Below the pieces are notes generated by a model. That model saw only the letters and a list, made by a program, of their open reading frames with translations. It did not search any database and was not told the origin of the DNA. Source: Beverwykella pulmonaria (lineage: Eukaryota; Ascomycota; Dothideomycetes; Pleosporales; Melanommataceae). From it: DNA of 64,000 nucleotides. Location of the stretch: positions 1,743,552-1,807,551 of the forward strand of contig BCHH01000005.1 in assembly GCA_001599595.1 (NCBI GenBank), written 5' to 3'. Position numbers and translations under genes: made by a program. The first letter of the stretch is position 1; every line of letters starts with the position of its first letter. Of the stretch, positions 1 to 11,575 are shown piece after piece.

Positions 1-721
1 AGAGGAAGCAACATTAGAATATTTCCCATGTGCCTCATCCATCAATCCACCCATCCCAACCCCCATCCAGGATTCAGCAGCTGAAATCCCTCATGCTTCG
101 GCTTACCCGGTCCAGCATTCGCCATGCTTAGCAGGAACGGCCTGTCGTGTAGCCGTTCAAAGTTCTCGTCCTCGAACTTCTCGCCGTAGATGCTCTCGCC
201 GCCCGTGCCATTGCCCTGTGTGAAGTCGCCGCCCTGGATCATAAAGCCTTTGATAACGCGGTGGAAGGTTGAGCCTTTGTAGTGGAGCGGTTTGCCCGCT
301 TTTCCAATGCCCTTCTCGCCGGTGCAGAGAGCGCGGAAATTCTCGGCGGTCTTGGGGACGACTGGGGAGGGAAGTCAGCATTGCCCGTAGAGTGTGTTTG
401 CGAAGGGAAAGTTCGAGGAGCAGGGTAGGGAGGTTTAGAGGCAAGTAAATAAGCCAGTCGTTGAGGAGAGACCTTGTGCTACAGAAGCATATTGGGCTTG
501 CGATTGAACGTACTGTCATTGTACTGTAGTTGCATTAGTAAAGCAAAAGCTTTCAATCCACTCGAGTTCCACTTACAAGCTCGAAGGCAATACGGCCGGC
601 CTTCGTGCCGCCAATAGTGATGTCGAAGAAGACCCGCGGACGCTCTGTACAAATTAACTTTAAGTCCACAAACGGACCTTGAAATTAGATCGAGCTTGGA
701 GCACGTACTGTCTGTCGCCAT
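1..721 (-). CDS. CYP40: Cyclophilin-40-type peptidyl-prolyl cis-trans isomerase, 5' part only (runs off left edge)
   Basis: Cyclophilins isomerise Xaa-Pro bonds; the CYP40/Cpr6 class also carries C-terminal TPR repeats that dock on Hsp90. Visible here is only the cyclophilin domain, to about residue 115. Proposed exons on the minus strand are 709-721, 577-644, a 10-nt micro-exon 514-523, and 107-361; the donor at 106 opens an intron whose acceptor lies outside the window. All phases agree. Conserved pieces are [13 protein letters not shown] at the start, [31 protein letters not shown] (with the catalytic Arg and Gln) and [13 protein letters not shown]. The short start and the [11 protein letters not shown] loop resemble CYP40 more than cytosolic CypA, but the TPR part is off-window, so the subclass is an inference. 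The family call is secure. Confidence 0.85.
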
Positions 722-1366
722 AGTTACTGTTTGCTTATGTGTTTCTTATAGAGAGGTACAGAGGGAGCCTGTGTAAATTTTTGAGACTGAGCGCAATTGA
801 CTAAGGCTGAGAAGTGAGTGAGGAAAGGAGGAAGAAGAAGCGATGAAGGAAGCTTGAGGTCTGCAGTCCGCAGGGCAAGCTACCAGAACTTTCTACAGCT
901 TGTGCGCCAAGACTAGGCTGGACTGCAGCGACCAACTAGTTGACCGAATCACACAAACCACAAAAGTGGAAGCAATGAGTTTACCTAGGCAAATAGTAAG
1001 TCTGGACTGTGTTCGCAAGCTTCTGGCTTTCTGTGCAGAGATGCGATGTGTGATCATTCTTCGCTCAATTCTCACGAGTGAGGGGTATAGTGGGCTGTCA
1101 CCGTGCCCCTCGCAAGCATTACTTTACTTGGAAAACGGAGACACTTGCTCACAATCAAGGGTATGCAATTCTATGTGCCTACCAAGAAGAATGGTGCTGA
1201 GAATGCAGAATGCATGTATGTGCTCATAGAGGGGATATCAAGAAGAAATAAGAGAAAAACATGCAAAACTCCCTTCTTTCCGTCTTAGCCTAAATAAGTC
1301 AAAAGACGCCATAACAACCTCCCCATAACGAAACGTTGGTTCCATAGTGAGAAAACATGCAGTATC
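722..1366. other. Intergenic, promoter side of cyclophilin-40 and 3' side of the IFRD gene
   Basis: I see no coding signal. Short open frames here do not show conserved motifs or usable splice phases. The part next to 721 should hold the cyclophilin promoter, and 1300-1366 the IFRD 3' UTR. No recognisable element was found. Confidence 0.4.
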
Positions 1367-2884
1367 CTAGTAAGCCATTGAGAACGGCAGACTTCGTGAA
1401 ACCGCCTCGTTCTCCTCATACTGCTGAACAAACCCGCCTTGAACAATCCTCCTCATAGCATTCAGCCTCATCAGCTTCCACCACTTATTAATCGTAAGCA
1501 CGACATTCCGGTTGATCCTAATCTTCCATCTGCTTCCGTATGGCCGGCCTGTCACAGGATCCAACGCCATGGAATACCTAGGTCCAATGGTCGGCGTCTC
1601 GACCGAGTTCTTGACGTCCACGAACGACAAGTGCATCGACTTTCTATCCTTCTTCGAGATCTTGCGGGTCGAGACGGTAGCGAGCTCATCGAGGGTGTGC
1701 ATGAGCTGGTCTGTTCTGCGGTAAACAGTGTATCGTTTGACGAACTTCACACTGCTGTTCGAGTCGTCCTCGTCTGGATTGCTGCCTTCCTCCGACAGTT
1801 CTTCGTCATCCTCGAGCGGCGTGTACGATTTCTCGAAGAGCAAAGCGATATTCTCGCCGGCGGCGATTTGAACCCCTCGATCCGAGCTCTCAAGCTGGTC
1901 AACGAAGGCTTCCATGGCAGCCTCAGTTGCGTCTTCCATATCGTCGATCTCGGTCGCGAGCAGGCCCCACTCTTCAAGCGCAGCAATGACCACAGAGCCC
2001 TCGTCGTGTGCATTAACCGAGAGACCATCGGATTCGATAATCTCAAGGAAGAATGCCATGATATCCTCCGCTTCTTCCTCCGATGCCCCACCAAAGAAAG
2101 CGGCAGTACCCAGGGCATGGATTGCGCTGATTTTGATTTGTACGGAGTGAGAGTCGTTGATGCTGCGCTTGAGCGTGGTGGAGACAGAATCGTAGATGTT
2201 GTCTGAATGGAGGGTGATAAGGGTTACAGTGAGTGCTGCAGCAGTTGTTAGCGGAGCTCTGCTTCCGTTGTAGGATGTGATTTTCTACCTTTAAGAGCAT
2301 TGACCGTCTCGCGCTCGCTCGCCTCCGTCTTGATGCTCCTCAAGATGGAGGGCAACAGGTCGCCCATGCGGTGATCGATTTCATCCTTCCCATATATGAC
2401 CCTCAGAATGTGTGTATAGCCTCGTAGGCTGTCTGCACGGCCCTCGGTGCTGCTGCGCTTGCGGTCGACGATCTGCTCGATGAACGTCTGAAGCCTGGAC
2501 TTCCACGCATGGGTGGCAAAATCGCCCTCCTCATGGCTGAGGAGGTCATCGATAGATTTCTCGCTGTCGCTGCTCGAGAGTGTTAGCACTCCCGTCTTGT
2601 CGGAGCTGTACGCCAGAACCATGAGGCCAGGGCTGAGGGAAGCGCAAGACGAGGCGAAGAAACTTCAGTGCTCACCTCCAGACGGAAACGTCGCTCGCAT
2701 AGTCCTCTTCATCCGAGCCATGTCGGCTTGGATTGCGGGAGTTGGCCCTGGACTGGGCGGGGCTGTTGAGGGTCGAGTTCGCTTTCGAGTTCGCCTTCGA
2801 AGAGGTCGTCGATTCAACCCGCGAGCGCGCTTTACGCGATACCGTTTTGCCGCTCTCGAGAGCCTGGCGGCGGAGGTCGTGCAT
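1367..2884 (-). CDS. IFRD (interferon-related developmental regulator) family protein
   Basis: Three exons, 2676-2884, 2289-2605 and 1367-2235, join in phase to 464 residues. The start MHDLRRQALESGK matches the usual short basic N-terminus of fungal IFRD proteins. A Ser/Asn/Arg-rich low-complexity stretch (about 15-65) follows, then an alpha-helical repeat body with SRLQTFIEQIVDRKRSS, RGYTHILRVIYG and AALEEWGLLATEID. The C-terminal IFRD block includes RRTDQLMHTLDELAT and INKWWKLMRLNAMRR. Animal IFRD1/2 are transcriptional co-regulators, and IFRD proteins are linked to ribosome recycling or stability; the role in fungi is less clear. The second intron starts GTAGAA, a weaker donor, but the phase on both sides supports it. 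The family call is good; function is inference. Confidence 0.82.
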
Positions 2885-5494
2885 TTTGATTCTGGAAAAT
2901 CTGGGGTACTGAGGCTAGATCGGATTCCGCGAGGTAAAATATGGGGTAGGTGCCTGTATACCACAGGCCTGCAGGCTGATGAGCTGGCGGCTCCTTCACT
3001 GACACGTAGGTGCGGGGGACGATTTGGATAAGGAACAGTTATTCCAGAGGAAAAGAATCGCGGTAGGCAGTTGAGGGTATTTGCAGGCAGCTTGGAAAAT
3101 ACATGAGTCAAAGCGGAGAGAAATAAGCGGGTTTTATTGATGGGCAGAAGAACCGTGGTGGCAAGAGGGTGAATAGTGAGTGAAGCTGAGAACTGAACAT
3201 CGAACCATAACTCGAAGAAAGTGCGGATGCCAACACGCTAAGCGAGACAAATCATCATCGCTGCCTGCTGCCACGATTCTCTTGCTATTTGATTCGTTCT
3301 ACAGACCTCATTATTAATCCCTCTGTCTATAATCGACCTAATGATTCATAAAGTCTTGTTCTACATGTGTACGTTTGGTATAACAGGGCTGATCACTTCG
3401 GTTGCCCGCAGCCTAAATCGGCTTATATGTTCTGTATACCACAAATGCCACAAAGGCCCGTCGGTACCCACACGTTTGGTTGACATCTTGGGTGCATTAG
3501 TAACCTCGCGCTACGGTGAACTTTCCCCGCTACACAATACTACCACGGCTCTTCGATCAAGAAAAATGAAGATGAGGCCCATGCTGGTCCATTTCCTACA
3601 TCTCTTCTCACCCCTCTCAACCTGCGCCTTGTTCTCTCCAGCTCGACAGGGATCACAACCGCACTCCTAACCTAACCCACCCAGTCCCTCTTGCATTCAA
3701 TAGGCGAACCAGCGGGCCTATGTCGCATATCGCACTGGTAAGATACGAACTCAATCCACGTGCAGGTCCATTCACCAAACTGGTATCGTATCCTCTGTGC
3801 TAGCATCATCTCCACAATCAGGATCCACACCACAGCCACAGCCCGAGGCAGATCGCCATGCTAGCCGCTCTCAGACTTGCGAAGGATGCCGAAATGGTCA
3901 ACCTGGTAAAGGAGCAGAAATATCCCCATTGGGCGCATTTGGCGATGGAAGTCTCTGCATCGGGTATGCTGCTCGTCCGTCTAGCCATAACGCCGCATCC
4001 CAACTGTACGCGAGGTACCTGCGTTCGGGTATCTAGCTAGCGTTGTTGTTGTTACTGTTATTGTTGCTGCTGTTGTTGTTGTCTACAGTATGGATATACG
4101 TGATCACATGCAAGTTTCCTGATGGGGAGCCGAGTTTAAGACAGGATTGTAGGATCGAGCTTGAATCCCTTGAGGCTCAACGCACCTCAACGGCCCCGGA
4201 CAACGTGCGCGATGACCACAAATAGATCTTGCACATGGCGAACTGGGGATGTGACTGGCTTGTTACAAGGCCGCGTTCCCGCACACTACTATCTTCCGCG
4301 CGGGATTGTGGCGATATATAGGTCCGTTAGACGAAGAGGATTGTGCGAGGGCTGGGTTGAACCTCGCTGAAACACGCACTTTGTGTGTTTTAACTTCTGA
4401 CAAACGCTATGCTCCTACAAATTTAGTGTTCTGATTCTAGAAACCTTACTAGAGATCAGATCCCTCCTTGGCTTCGGGCATGTATTGTAATGGCGTTGCT
4501 GGGGCTTACATCTTCTCATCATGTTCCTATTACGGTAACGGATCGTGCGTACGTTGGGGTGTCAGCGCTGGCTACATTTGGACGAGGAAGTTGAAGAGAG
4601 CTTGAAAAGAGCTTTGATCGGAGGTTGCTATGCTTATTTTTGGCCATATTTATAGGAGTAGGACGAATATACTCACAGACCCGATGTTGTTGTACCAAAG
4701 CCGGGAACTACGAGCAATAATAGATAGGATGTGGCATTGTCTCGACTATGGCGTTCAGCGTAGTCATGGCTCGCATGAAGGAAGCTAAGCTAGTCCACAT
4801 ATGGGGCTTGCTCACATCATGTATGCTGCTACTATGCAAGCACACCGTTTGATCAAGAAATATGTATCTCGTATGTATGCCCATCTATGAACAGTTCTAT
4901 TGTACACAAAATCCTTCCTGCATCAAGCCCAGAAATGCCCCATGCGGGATCTCCATCCATTCATTCATTTCGACTACCCAAATATGGCTAGCCGAGTAAA
5001 AAGAATGAACGCAACCCTCGCCGCCAAACCACGGACCGATCCCCCTCTCGTCCCATTTGCGCTTTGTAAAGACTTCGAGTACTTTTACCGTATTTACAGG
5101 AAATGGGAAATCTTTTGTTTAGTGAATACGACGCAGACGGAGCACCTGATGCGCAGCCTGGCCCCATGTTCGCGGAAACTGCCTTGCCGCAGGCAGTTGG
5201 AGCCGCACAACGGCCCAGCTTCCTGAAATGGTGAAATTGTGTTGAAACGAAATGAAGTGACATATTTGTACTGGTATAGAAGTATGCAACGCAAAAACAG
5301 AGACATAAAAAGAAAATTACACGTCACGTCCTTTGTCCGGAATCCACCCCATTTTCCCCCCGTTTCGTCGTTATAGTCCTAGGTGGGGTCCCTGATAATA
5401 TTTTCACCAACTGCGTAAGATTCCCGTGGTGGTTTTGACAGCGGACTTCAATAGGGATCAAATATTCATTGACAGGGCTTTAGAATGGAGACAG
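2885..5494. other. 2.6-kb intergenic stretch, no supported gene
   Basis: Open frames of 60-110 codons occur on both strands, but none has recognisable motifs or joins a neighbour in phase. The only clear structure is a GTT-type microsatellite at 4041-4082. The right end (from about 5300) is the 3' side of the C2H2 gene. Confidence 0.4.
4041..4082. repeat. Imperfect (GTT)n microsatellite
   Basis: About 14 trinucleotide units of GTT, interrupted by GCT, ACT and ATT, in non-coding DNA. Confidence 0.8.
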
Positions 5495-6358
5495 CTAGAA
5501 AGGCGGTAAGCCCGCGCTACGCTCGCCAGGCCGTCGCTTAGGGATATCGAGATGGTGGAAGTTGCGTAGATGCTCGACGAGGTGGTCGCGGCGCGTGAAT
5601 CCTTTGTCGCCAATACGGGTGCAGCGAGGGACGGTGCCTGGTGTCCACAGTTAACATTAGGTTAAAAGGAAGTGGGTGGTCGTGGGGAACTTGACGTACA
5701 GGGGAACTCTGGCGTGCCTACTCCGTGGACGGTGGATTGGTGGCGTTGGAGGTCTGCGAGGCGGGTGAAGTTGGCGGTTGAGGTGCACTGTTGAAGGTCG
5801 CATGTCCAAGTTCTGTTCGTGTGTTAGAATGGCAGAGAACGTTGTTCGTGTAAGGTGTCGCTTCGAGGGGTTCGCTTCGAGGAGTATGCTCAAGGAGTGT
5901 AGTGGAAATTCGAAGAGTATTTACCTGGTGCGGCTATTGCTCCTACTCCGGCGGTCAGTCTTCGTTGATCTTCTTCGTCGAAGCAGTTCCTCGTCCAGAG
6001 GAGGTGCTAACCTATTGGGTTCCGGTACTCCAGTCACGCTGCCTCCATACTGTGATCCGTATCCCGGTGGCGGGCTCGAGTTCTGGTCATAAGTACTTGG
6101 TACAGCTACTGGTTGAGTGTAGTAATCTGGAATGACAACATGCGGCTGAGGCGGATATTGATGGTACTGCTCGTAGTAGGTGTTGATCTGTGACTGTGTG
6201 TACTGTTGTACTGTCGTGGCCGTGTAGGCAGCAGCGGAGGTAGTTGTATATGGTGGGTATTGCCCATGATTGCCTAAGGGGTAGTTCTATTATGAGTCAG
6301 CTGTGGGACGACAAAGAGGGGTATCGTGGCGATAGGGGCGTACCGGATAGCCAGACAT
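5495..6358 (-). CDS. Small C2H2 zinc-finger protein, putative DNA-binding regulator
   Basis: Proposed exons are 6344-6358 (MSGYP), 5925-6286, 5700-5812 and 5495-5637, all in phase, giving 210 residues. Residues about 6-100 are Tyr/Pro/Gln-rich, followed by a basic RRRRSTKTDRRSRSNSR segment that may be a nuclear localisation signal. Two C2H2 fingers follow at the C-terminus. The first reads CDLQQC...FTRLADLQRHQSTVH (C-x4-C-x14-H-x4-H); the second reads CTVPRC...FTRRDHLVEHLRNFH (C-x4-C-x16-H-x4-H). The last intron splits the first Cys codon of finger 2. Both fingers fit the long-linker type common in filamentous fungi. The first exon is only 15 nt and the reading frame is open upstream to about 6562, so the true start could differ. 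A role as transcription factor is inference. Confidence 0.68.
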
Positions 6359-8193
6359 GTCGAAGATGCTCTCAACGTCCGCAGGGCAGCTTGTAGAATT
6401 ATTTATGGCCTGAGAAAACGAACAGCAGAAGGACAGAACCTGGCAATCTTGGGATGTTGGAAAAAAAAAACCGTTAACGATGAGTGAGGGGGTTGTCGTA
6501 TTTAAGTGGCGACCCAGTGAGGCCAGTGATGTCAGGGGTGTCAGTGTTCTTGGTTTTCTCAATGTGAGTTTTGGCGGTGATAATGCTTTTCAAACGATGT
6601 GAACTGTACACCCTTATATATCGGTCTTCAATCTTAGGAGTCACTGCCCCACTAGGTCTCAGTTGATTTTGAGCATACAGAGCCTCCGTAAATGGTTACA
6701 CTGAGTCTAAGCCTGGTGACTGACGTGCGAGAAACCCCAGGAATCCTTCGAGATCTAGCGGTATCAAAGTGTCCACAGGCAGAACTGAAGCTGAATAAAG
6801 TCAAGACTGTGCCGTATGTCAAACCGAGAGCGAAGGATTCGTTACCCTTGAGACGGGAGGCTATGTAGTCCATGCACAGATGTGCAAATCCTCACGTGCT
6901 AATTCAGATAAGGCAGACGTCCGAGCAGAAAACTCGTTGAACTTTCGGAAGGAAATGTGGCAAACAGTTGTATAGAAAAAATAAAAAAAATCAGGGACAA
7001 AGGTAGATATTTGAGGTTGGGACTGGGGCGAGAGCTAAGCCACCATCGGTTGCAAACAAGATTGAAGACTCTATGCAAATTTCCCCTCCATGTTATATCG
7101 TGCACCGATGCAAATCGATGAAAACCGGTGAGAACCATTCTGGAGAAAAGCCTGCAACTGTGATTGAGTTGCATAGGAACCATCGTTGGCGTGGCGTGAG
7201 CATAGCTCCAATGGATAGGCTCGTCTCTCAAGTACAGCAACACAGGGTGGTATGGAGTTGATTTGAATTTGCAGATACAAGCCACACCGCTTTGAAAGGC
7301 TTCTGGCTTTTTCATGTCTGCATATGAGTCCCTTGCTGCAATCCTCGATGCCTTGTAGCGATTACCCGGCGGCCTGGTCATTGTCATACCCGCAGAAGGA
7401 GCGCATTCAGAGCGAATCCATCTTAGCGGCCCGTTGCGCACGTTTTCCTCTGGGGCATGGAACCATCCTCAAGTCATAGTCCGGTTCACCGATGACCAGA
7501 CCGCAATGCGCATCATAATCTAGCGTGATATTCCCCAGCAACAAAAAGCTTCGTGTCCAGTTGCTATTGATGAAGAGCCGGGAGAAGCTAGATGTCATCA
7601 AACGCCCCGTGGGAAATGTTGCCCGGTCGCTCGTCTTTGCTTTGATTGTCTGCGCTGCAAATTAGCCATTGCGATGATTGGGCATAGCGAACACAATATT
7701 AGACTGGTCTTCAATAATTTCCGTATTTCAACCGCTGGGGAATCCTCAGTTCGTCGGACTTGAATGGAGAGAATGAAAGCTAAGTTGAAGAGGTTGGGCA
7801 CTGCCAAGCTCGCGTACCAAACATCTGCCTTGCCCTGGGTCCCAGAAATTGCGAACGACCAATGAAGCCAGGCCTCGCACCCGGCAGTATCATGTCAGAA
7901 AACGCCCGAGCGGCAGCCTTGAGATATGCAGCCCTACGTTTAGGAATCCTTTGGCCACGAGCTCAACCTGCATGCTGCATGTCTCTCACCGCACATCAAA
8001 AGGTCGCCGTCCTAGAATGACCAATGGGCCGTCAGAATTGAACGGGATGCCTTCACCACGAGGAGATGCAATGTGGCACCAAACAACCCCTCCCTGAGAG
8101 AGGATTTCTTCCACTACTACCTAATACTTCATACAAAACTACTCCTCCACTATTAGAAAACAAAACCTTCTCGACAGGGACAAGGCTGTAAAT
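6359..8193. other. 1.8-kb stretch with ambiguous open frames, no supported gene
   Basis: The minus strand has overlapping open frames at 6899-7441, 7407-7601 and 7598-7807. None begins with a convincing start, they lie in different frames and I could not join them through introns with good phase. The composition looks partly coding-like, so a decayed gene is possible. Left as unassigned. Confidence 0.3.
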
Positions 8194-10286
8194 TCATAGC
8201 TCGTCCTCCAAGAATTTGTAGGCAAACCGGAAATCTGCTTTCCTTCGATTCATCCTGCAGCAAATTAGTGCTGTTATGTATAAATAAGGCGCAGTAGATT
8301 GGAAAGAAAGTAGAATGCGGCGAGGGCAAATGGAGCTAGGGCCGCTGGTACCTGGAGGGCGGTGAAGGGAATCATGCTTACCATGTGCTCTCATAGTCGA
8401 AAAACCTGTACGTTCCTTGTTCATAGTCATCTGTAATTGCCTTTGGCTCCTCGTGGCGCTGAAACCAAGTTTGGTACTGCTTGTGAAACCTCCAGCTCTG
8501 AGACTTGAGAGCCTTTGCTGCGAGATACTGCTGATACGTGCCCTGGCGGTAGTAGAAAGCGTAGAAGAGGGCGTCCGTTTCTATGCGCGAATACAACCGA
8601 GGATCATCGAATATGGTTAACGGCTCTTGGGGGTAGTGGGATGGCGTATACGGATATGGATTTTGCGGTCGGTAGTGTCTTGGCGCCTCCGTGTCTGCGG
8701 AATCCGGCGCTGTGGACATTGACGTGGCGAGCATGCGCTCATCTGGAGGCTTAGAAGAAGATGCGGTGATGTTGTTTTTGGTTGCTTCATACGAGCTAAG
8801 CAGGTCCTGCAAGCTCGAAGGCAAGTGGTACACCGACTCATCCTCGTCATCATCGGCGTGTGATTCTCCGTTGGTTAACGGTGGTGTAGCTGAGTCGGAA
8901 TCCTCTTCGTCAACACGCTCAGGCGCCACTGTCATTTTACTCGGTCGTGTCGCATCGTCTGACGATGGAGCACGTGATAATGTTTCTTTCTCGGGCGCAG
9001 GCGTGGCGGGTATACTGGCTATAGGAGCCGGAGATTTTGATGGTTGAGGTAGCTGCGCGGAATCGGTACTCGACACTTGGGGCCTCTGTGCTAATTGTGG
9101 ATGTGAATAAGCAGGGGATGTCGTTGCGCTTGTCCGTGCGCCGCCTGGAGCTAGCCCTGCCTGCGCTGCGGACACTCCCGGTGGTGGTGGCAGAGGTGCA
9201 ATGCCTACGCCATTCTTGTCGCTTGCCGCTGCCGCTGCGGCCGCCGAGGCGTACTTTAACGGTTCTCCTGATATTCGTGTGGGCAGGGGCGCCGGTTTCA
9301 TAGAGTTGGCAGAGGAATTTGAGACGCCAGGCAAGGGAGTGTGTAGAGTTGCTAGTGCTGGTAGAGGCGACTTGAGCTGCGTGGATGGCCGACGCATGCC
9401 TGATGACGCTGAGTCGGCGGTCTTTGGCTTCCCTCCCAGGCTGCCAGATCGGCCATCCGCGTCTACTGAGTCGTCCTGTATTGACTGTGTGTCTTGTGAG
9501 GACACATGGTCGGCGTCCTGTCCCATGCCAAAAATAGCCTCCTCCTCCTGCAGATTTACGTCGTCGTAGATGGTGTCGTCCTCCATGAATTCGGGGTCCT
9601 GGTTGTTCTCGACATAGTACCGGATGCTGTCTTCCAGCTCTTTGACCTCGTCGACCTCGACATTGCCATTCTCCAGTGCTCTTTGCAGCAGGTCCAGCTT
9701 TCCTTGGTGCCATTTATGGCGTTCTGCATTTGCTTCCAGCTCCGACACCCGTTCCGCCCTGGAATTGTCCCTCTTCTTCTTCACCACGGCCTGGAGTGTC
9801 TCGACCTCGGCCTCGATGGTCTCGACCTGCCGTTCCAGGTCATCGTTCATCTGCACCAGGAAGTCCACCATCTCCATCTTTTCCTTGTCCTTGGGGTCGA
9901 GCTTGGATGCTAACTGCAAACCTTCTTTCGAATATGCTTTGGTCTTCATCTCCTTTTCCACCGCCTTGAACTTCTCCATTTGCTGCGACTCGTCAGCATG
10001 CGCACAGTGGCGGGAACGGCGAAAAACACACTGTCTCAATTAGCTTCCGCTGTTCCAGTAGCGGCTTCTTGTCCTTGATGTCGCTCATGGTGGCCCATGT
10101 CTTGATCTGGTCCCGCGACCGCTGGAGCTTCTTGATCTCCTTTTTCAGCGAATCCTCCAGCTTCTCTTTCTGTGAGGGGTTGCCCGTCTGCTGTATCTTC
10201 TCGTGGATGCCCTCGAACGTCGCGACGCCTTCGGCGACCTTCTTGAAGCATTTGTCGATTTCCTGTTGGAGCTTGCGTGCTGCCAT
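8194..10286 (-). CDS. NOT3: CCR4-NOT complex subunit NOT3/NOT5
   Basis: Exons 10032-10286, 8382-9982 and 8194-8254 join in phase to 638 residues. The N-terminal Not3 coiled-coil domain (about 1-230) begins [20 protein letters not shown] and includes [19 protein letters not shown] and [18 protein letters not shown]. The middle (about 240-510) is Ser/Pro/Ala-rich and disordered. The C-terminal NOT box (about 525-638) includes [34 protein letters not shown] and [17 protein letters not shown], and ends [15 protein letters not shown]3/5 binds NOT1 and NOT2 to form the NOT module of the main mRNA deadenylase, and yeast Not5 also contacts the ribosomal E site. The last intron splits the Trp codon before the final 20 codons. 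It is divergent from the D-aminoacyl-tRNA deacylase gene, 464 bp away. Confidence 0.95.
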
Positions 10287-10750
10287 TGCGCTGGTGTGGC
10301 CTCGTGCGGCAGGTGCGGCGTGGGAGCCTCGAAGACTGGGCGAGTGACCCGGGGACGAGCGAGATGAATCGGGGGTGTGCGGGTGCGCGTTGGTGTGCTC
10401 GGAGGCAATGTGTGGAGGTGCGCTTGTTGTGTGTTTAATGGTTTGACCAACACGGAGGTTGAATGCGTATCTGTTGGTAGCGCGATTCCGGCTAGCGCGG
10501 TCGATCGCCGCTAGCCATGCCAAGGCCGCCGCGAGTACTCTCGTGTCCACGAAAGAGCAGCTCACGCCTCAAAACACGGTCACAATTATACAGGACATTC
10601 CATCTACCTCTATAAAACCCCATGGCGCTGGCTGTCTGCGCAGATGGCCGCTGAAGCTACTGTCTACCATCGCTCCTTCCCCGCGCGTCCCACTCCCGTC
10701 ACGTCCGCTCCCCACACCCACCCTCGCAGTTACCCCGCCAGCGCCGCATT
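10287..10750. promoter_or_regulatory. Divergent promoter region between NOT3/5 and DTD
   Basis: The two coding starts face away from each other across 464 bp. A TATAAAA sequence at 10611-10617 lies about 135 bp before the DTD start on the plus strand and could serve as its TATA element. The NOT3/5 side is GC-rich without an obvious TATA box. Confidence 0.45.
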
Positions 10751-11575
10751 ATGAGAGGTACGCCTGTCCCAGTTACGCCCTATTTCAACCGCATCTGACA
10801 GCCCACAGCTGTACTGCAAAGAGTCAAGTCGGCCTCTGTCACCGTTGATGGCGAGCTCATCTCGACCATCGGCAAAGGCCTGCTCGTCCTAGCCGCCATT
10901 GCAAAGGATGACACCGAACAGGACGTCCAGTCCATGGCGAGCAAAATCCTGAAGGCAAAGCTCTTCGACGACGAAGCCACGGACCCGCCCGGTCGCGTGA
11001 GTCTGGACAATCGCGCACTCGCAGACAACGACTGACATCAACAAGTGGAAACGCGGCGTTGCGGATATCGGAGGGGAGGTCCTCTGTGGTGCGCTTGACC
11101 CAATACTCTCTTCTTGTCGTGCTCGCTGATGGCGAGGCAGTCTCCCAATTCACGCTGCTGGCCTCTCTCAAGAAGGGCAACAAGCCCAGCTTCCACCGCT
11201 CCGCCGGCGGCGACACCGCCAAGGCTCTCTATCAGTCTTTCTTCAAGCAGGTGCAGGAGCTCTACGAGCCAGAGAAGGTCAAAGACGGCCTATTCGCTGC
11301 CATGATGGACGTGGCACTCGTCAACGATGGGCCGGTAGGTATAGACTTCACGTGTCTAGACGGAGAGGTACACCCTCACCATCCTTCTAATGAATTGCCC
11401 TTCTTTCGCAGTGCAGCACACTAATTTGCTGCCTCAGGTCACAATCCAGATCGACACTGACCCCCCGAAAATGGACGACCCAACGTCCCTCGGCTCAGCC
11501 GATGTCAACGACTTGGTCGGCAAGATGACCAAAATCACAAAGGAGTTTCAAATACCTGTAGAGCTTCTAGAATAA
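10751..11575 (+). CDS. DTD1: D-aminoacyl-tRNA deacylase (DTD)
   Basis: This enzyme hydrolyses D-amino acids (and Gly mischarged on tRNA-Ala) from tRNA in the cytosol, keeping translation homochiral. Five exons are proposed: 10751-10757 (7 nt: Met, Arg and one base), 10809-10996, 11046-11088, 11141-11334 and 11438-11575. They are in phase throughout and give 189 residues. The N-terminus MRAVLQRVKSASVTVDGE is characteristic. The two family signatures are present: SQFTLLASLKKGNKPSFH (the SQxxL active-site strand) and NDGPVTIQID (the Gly/cis-Pro motif that excludes L-amino acids). It is longer than the usual 150-residue core because of a C-terminal tail of about 40 residues. The first exon is very short, but its phase and the conserved MRAV start support it. 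Confidence 0.92.

Noticed and set aside
6899..7807. Possible gene on the minus strand from three overlapping open frames
   Set aside because: No start, no splice sites joining the frames in phase and no recognisable motif.
9506..10043. Long plus-strand frames opposite NOT3/5
   Set aside because: Antisense shadows of the Glu/Lys-rich coiled coil.
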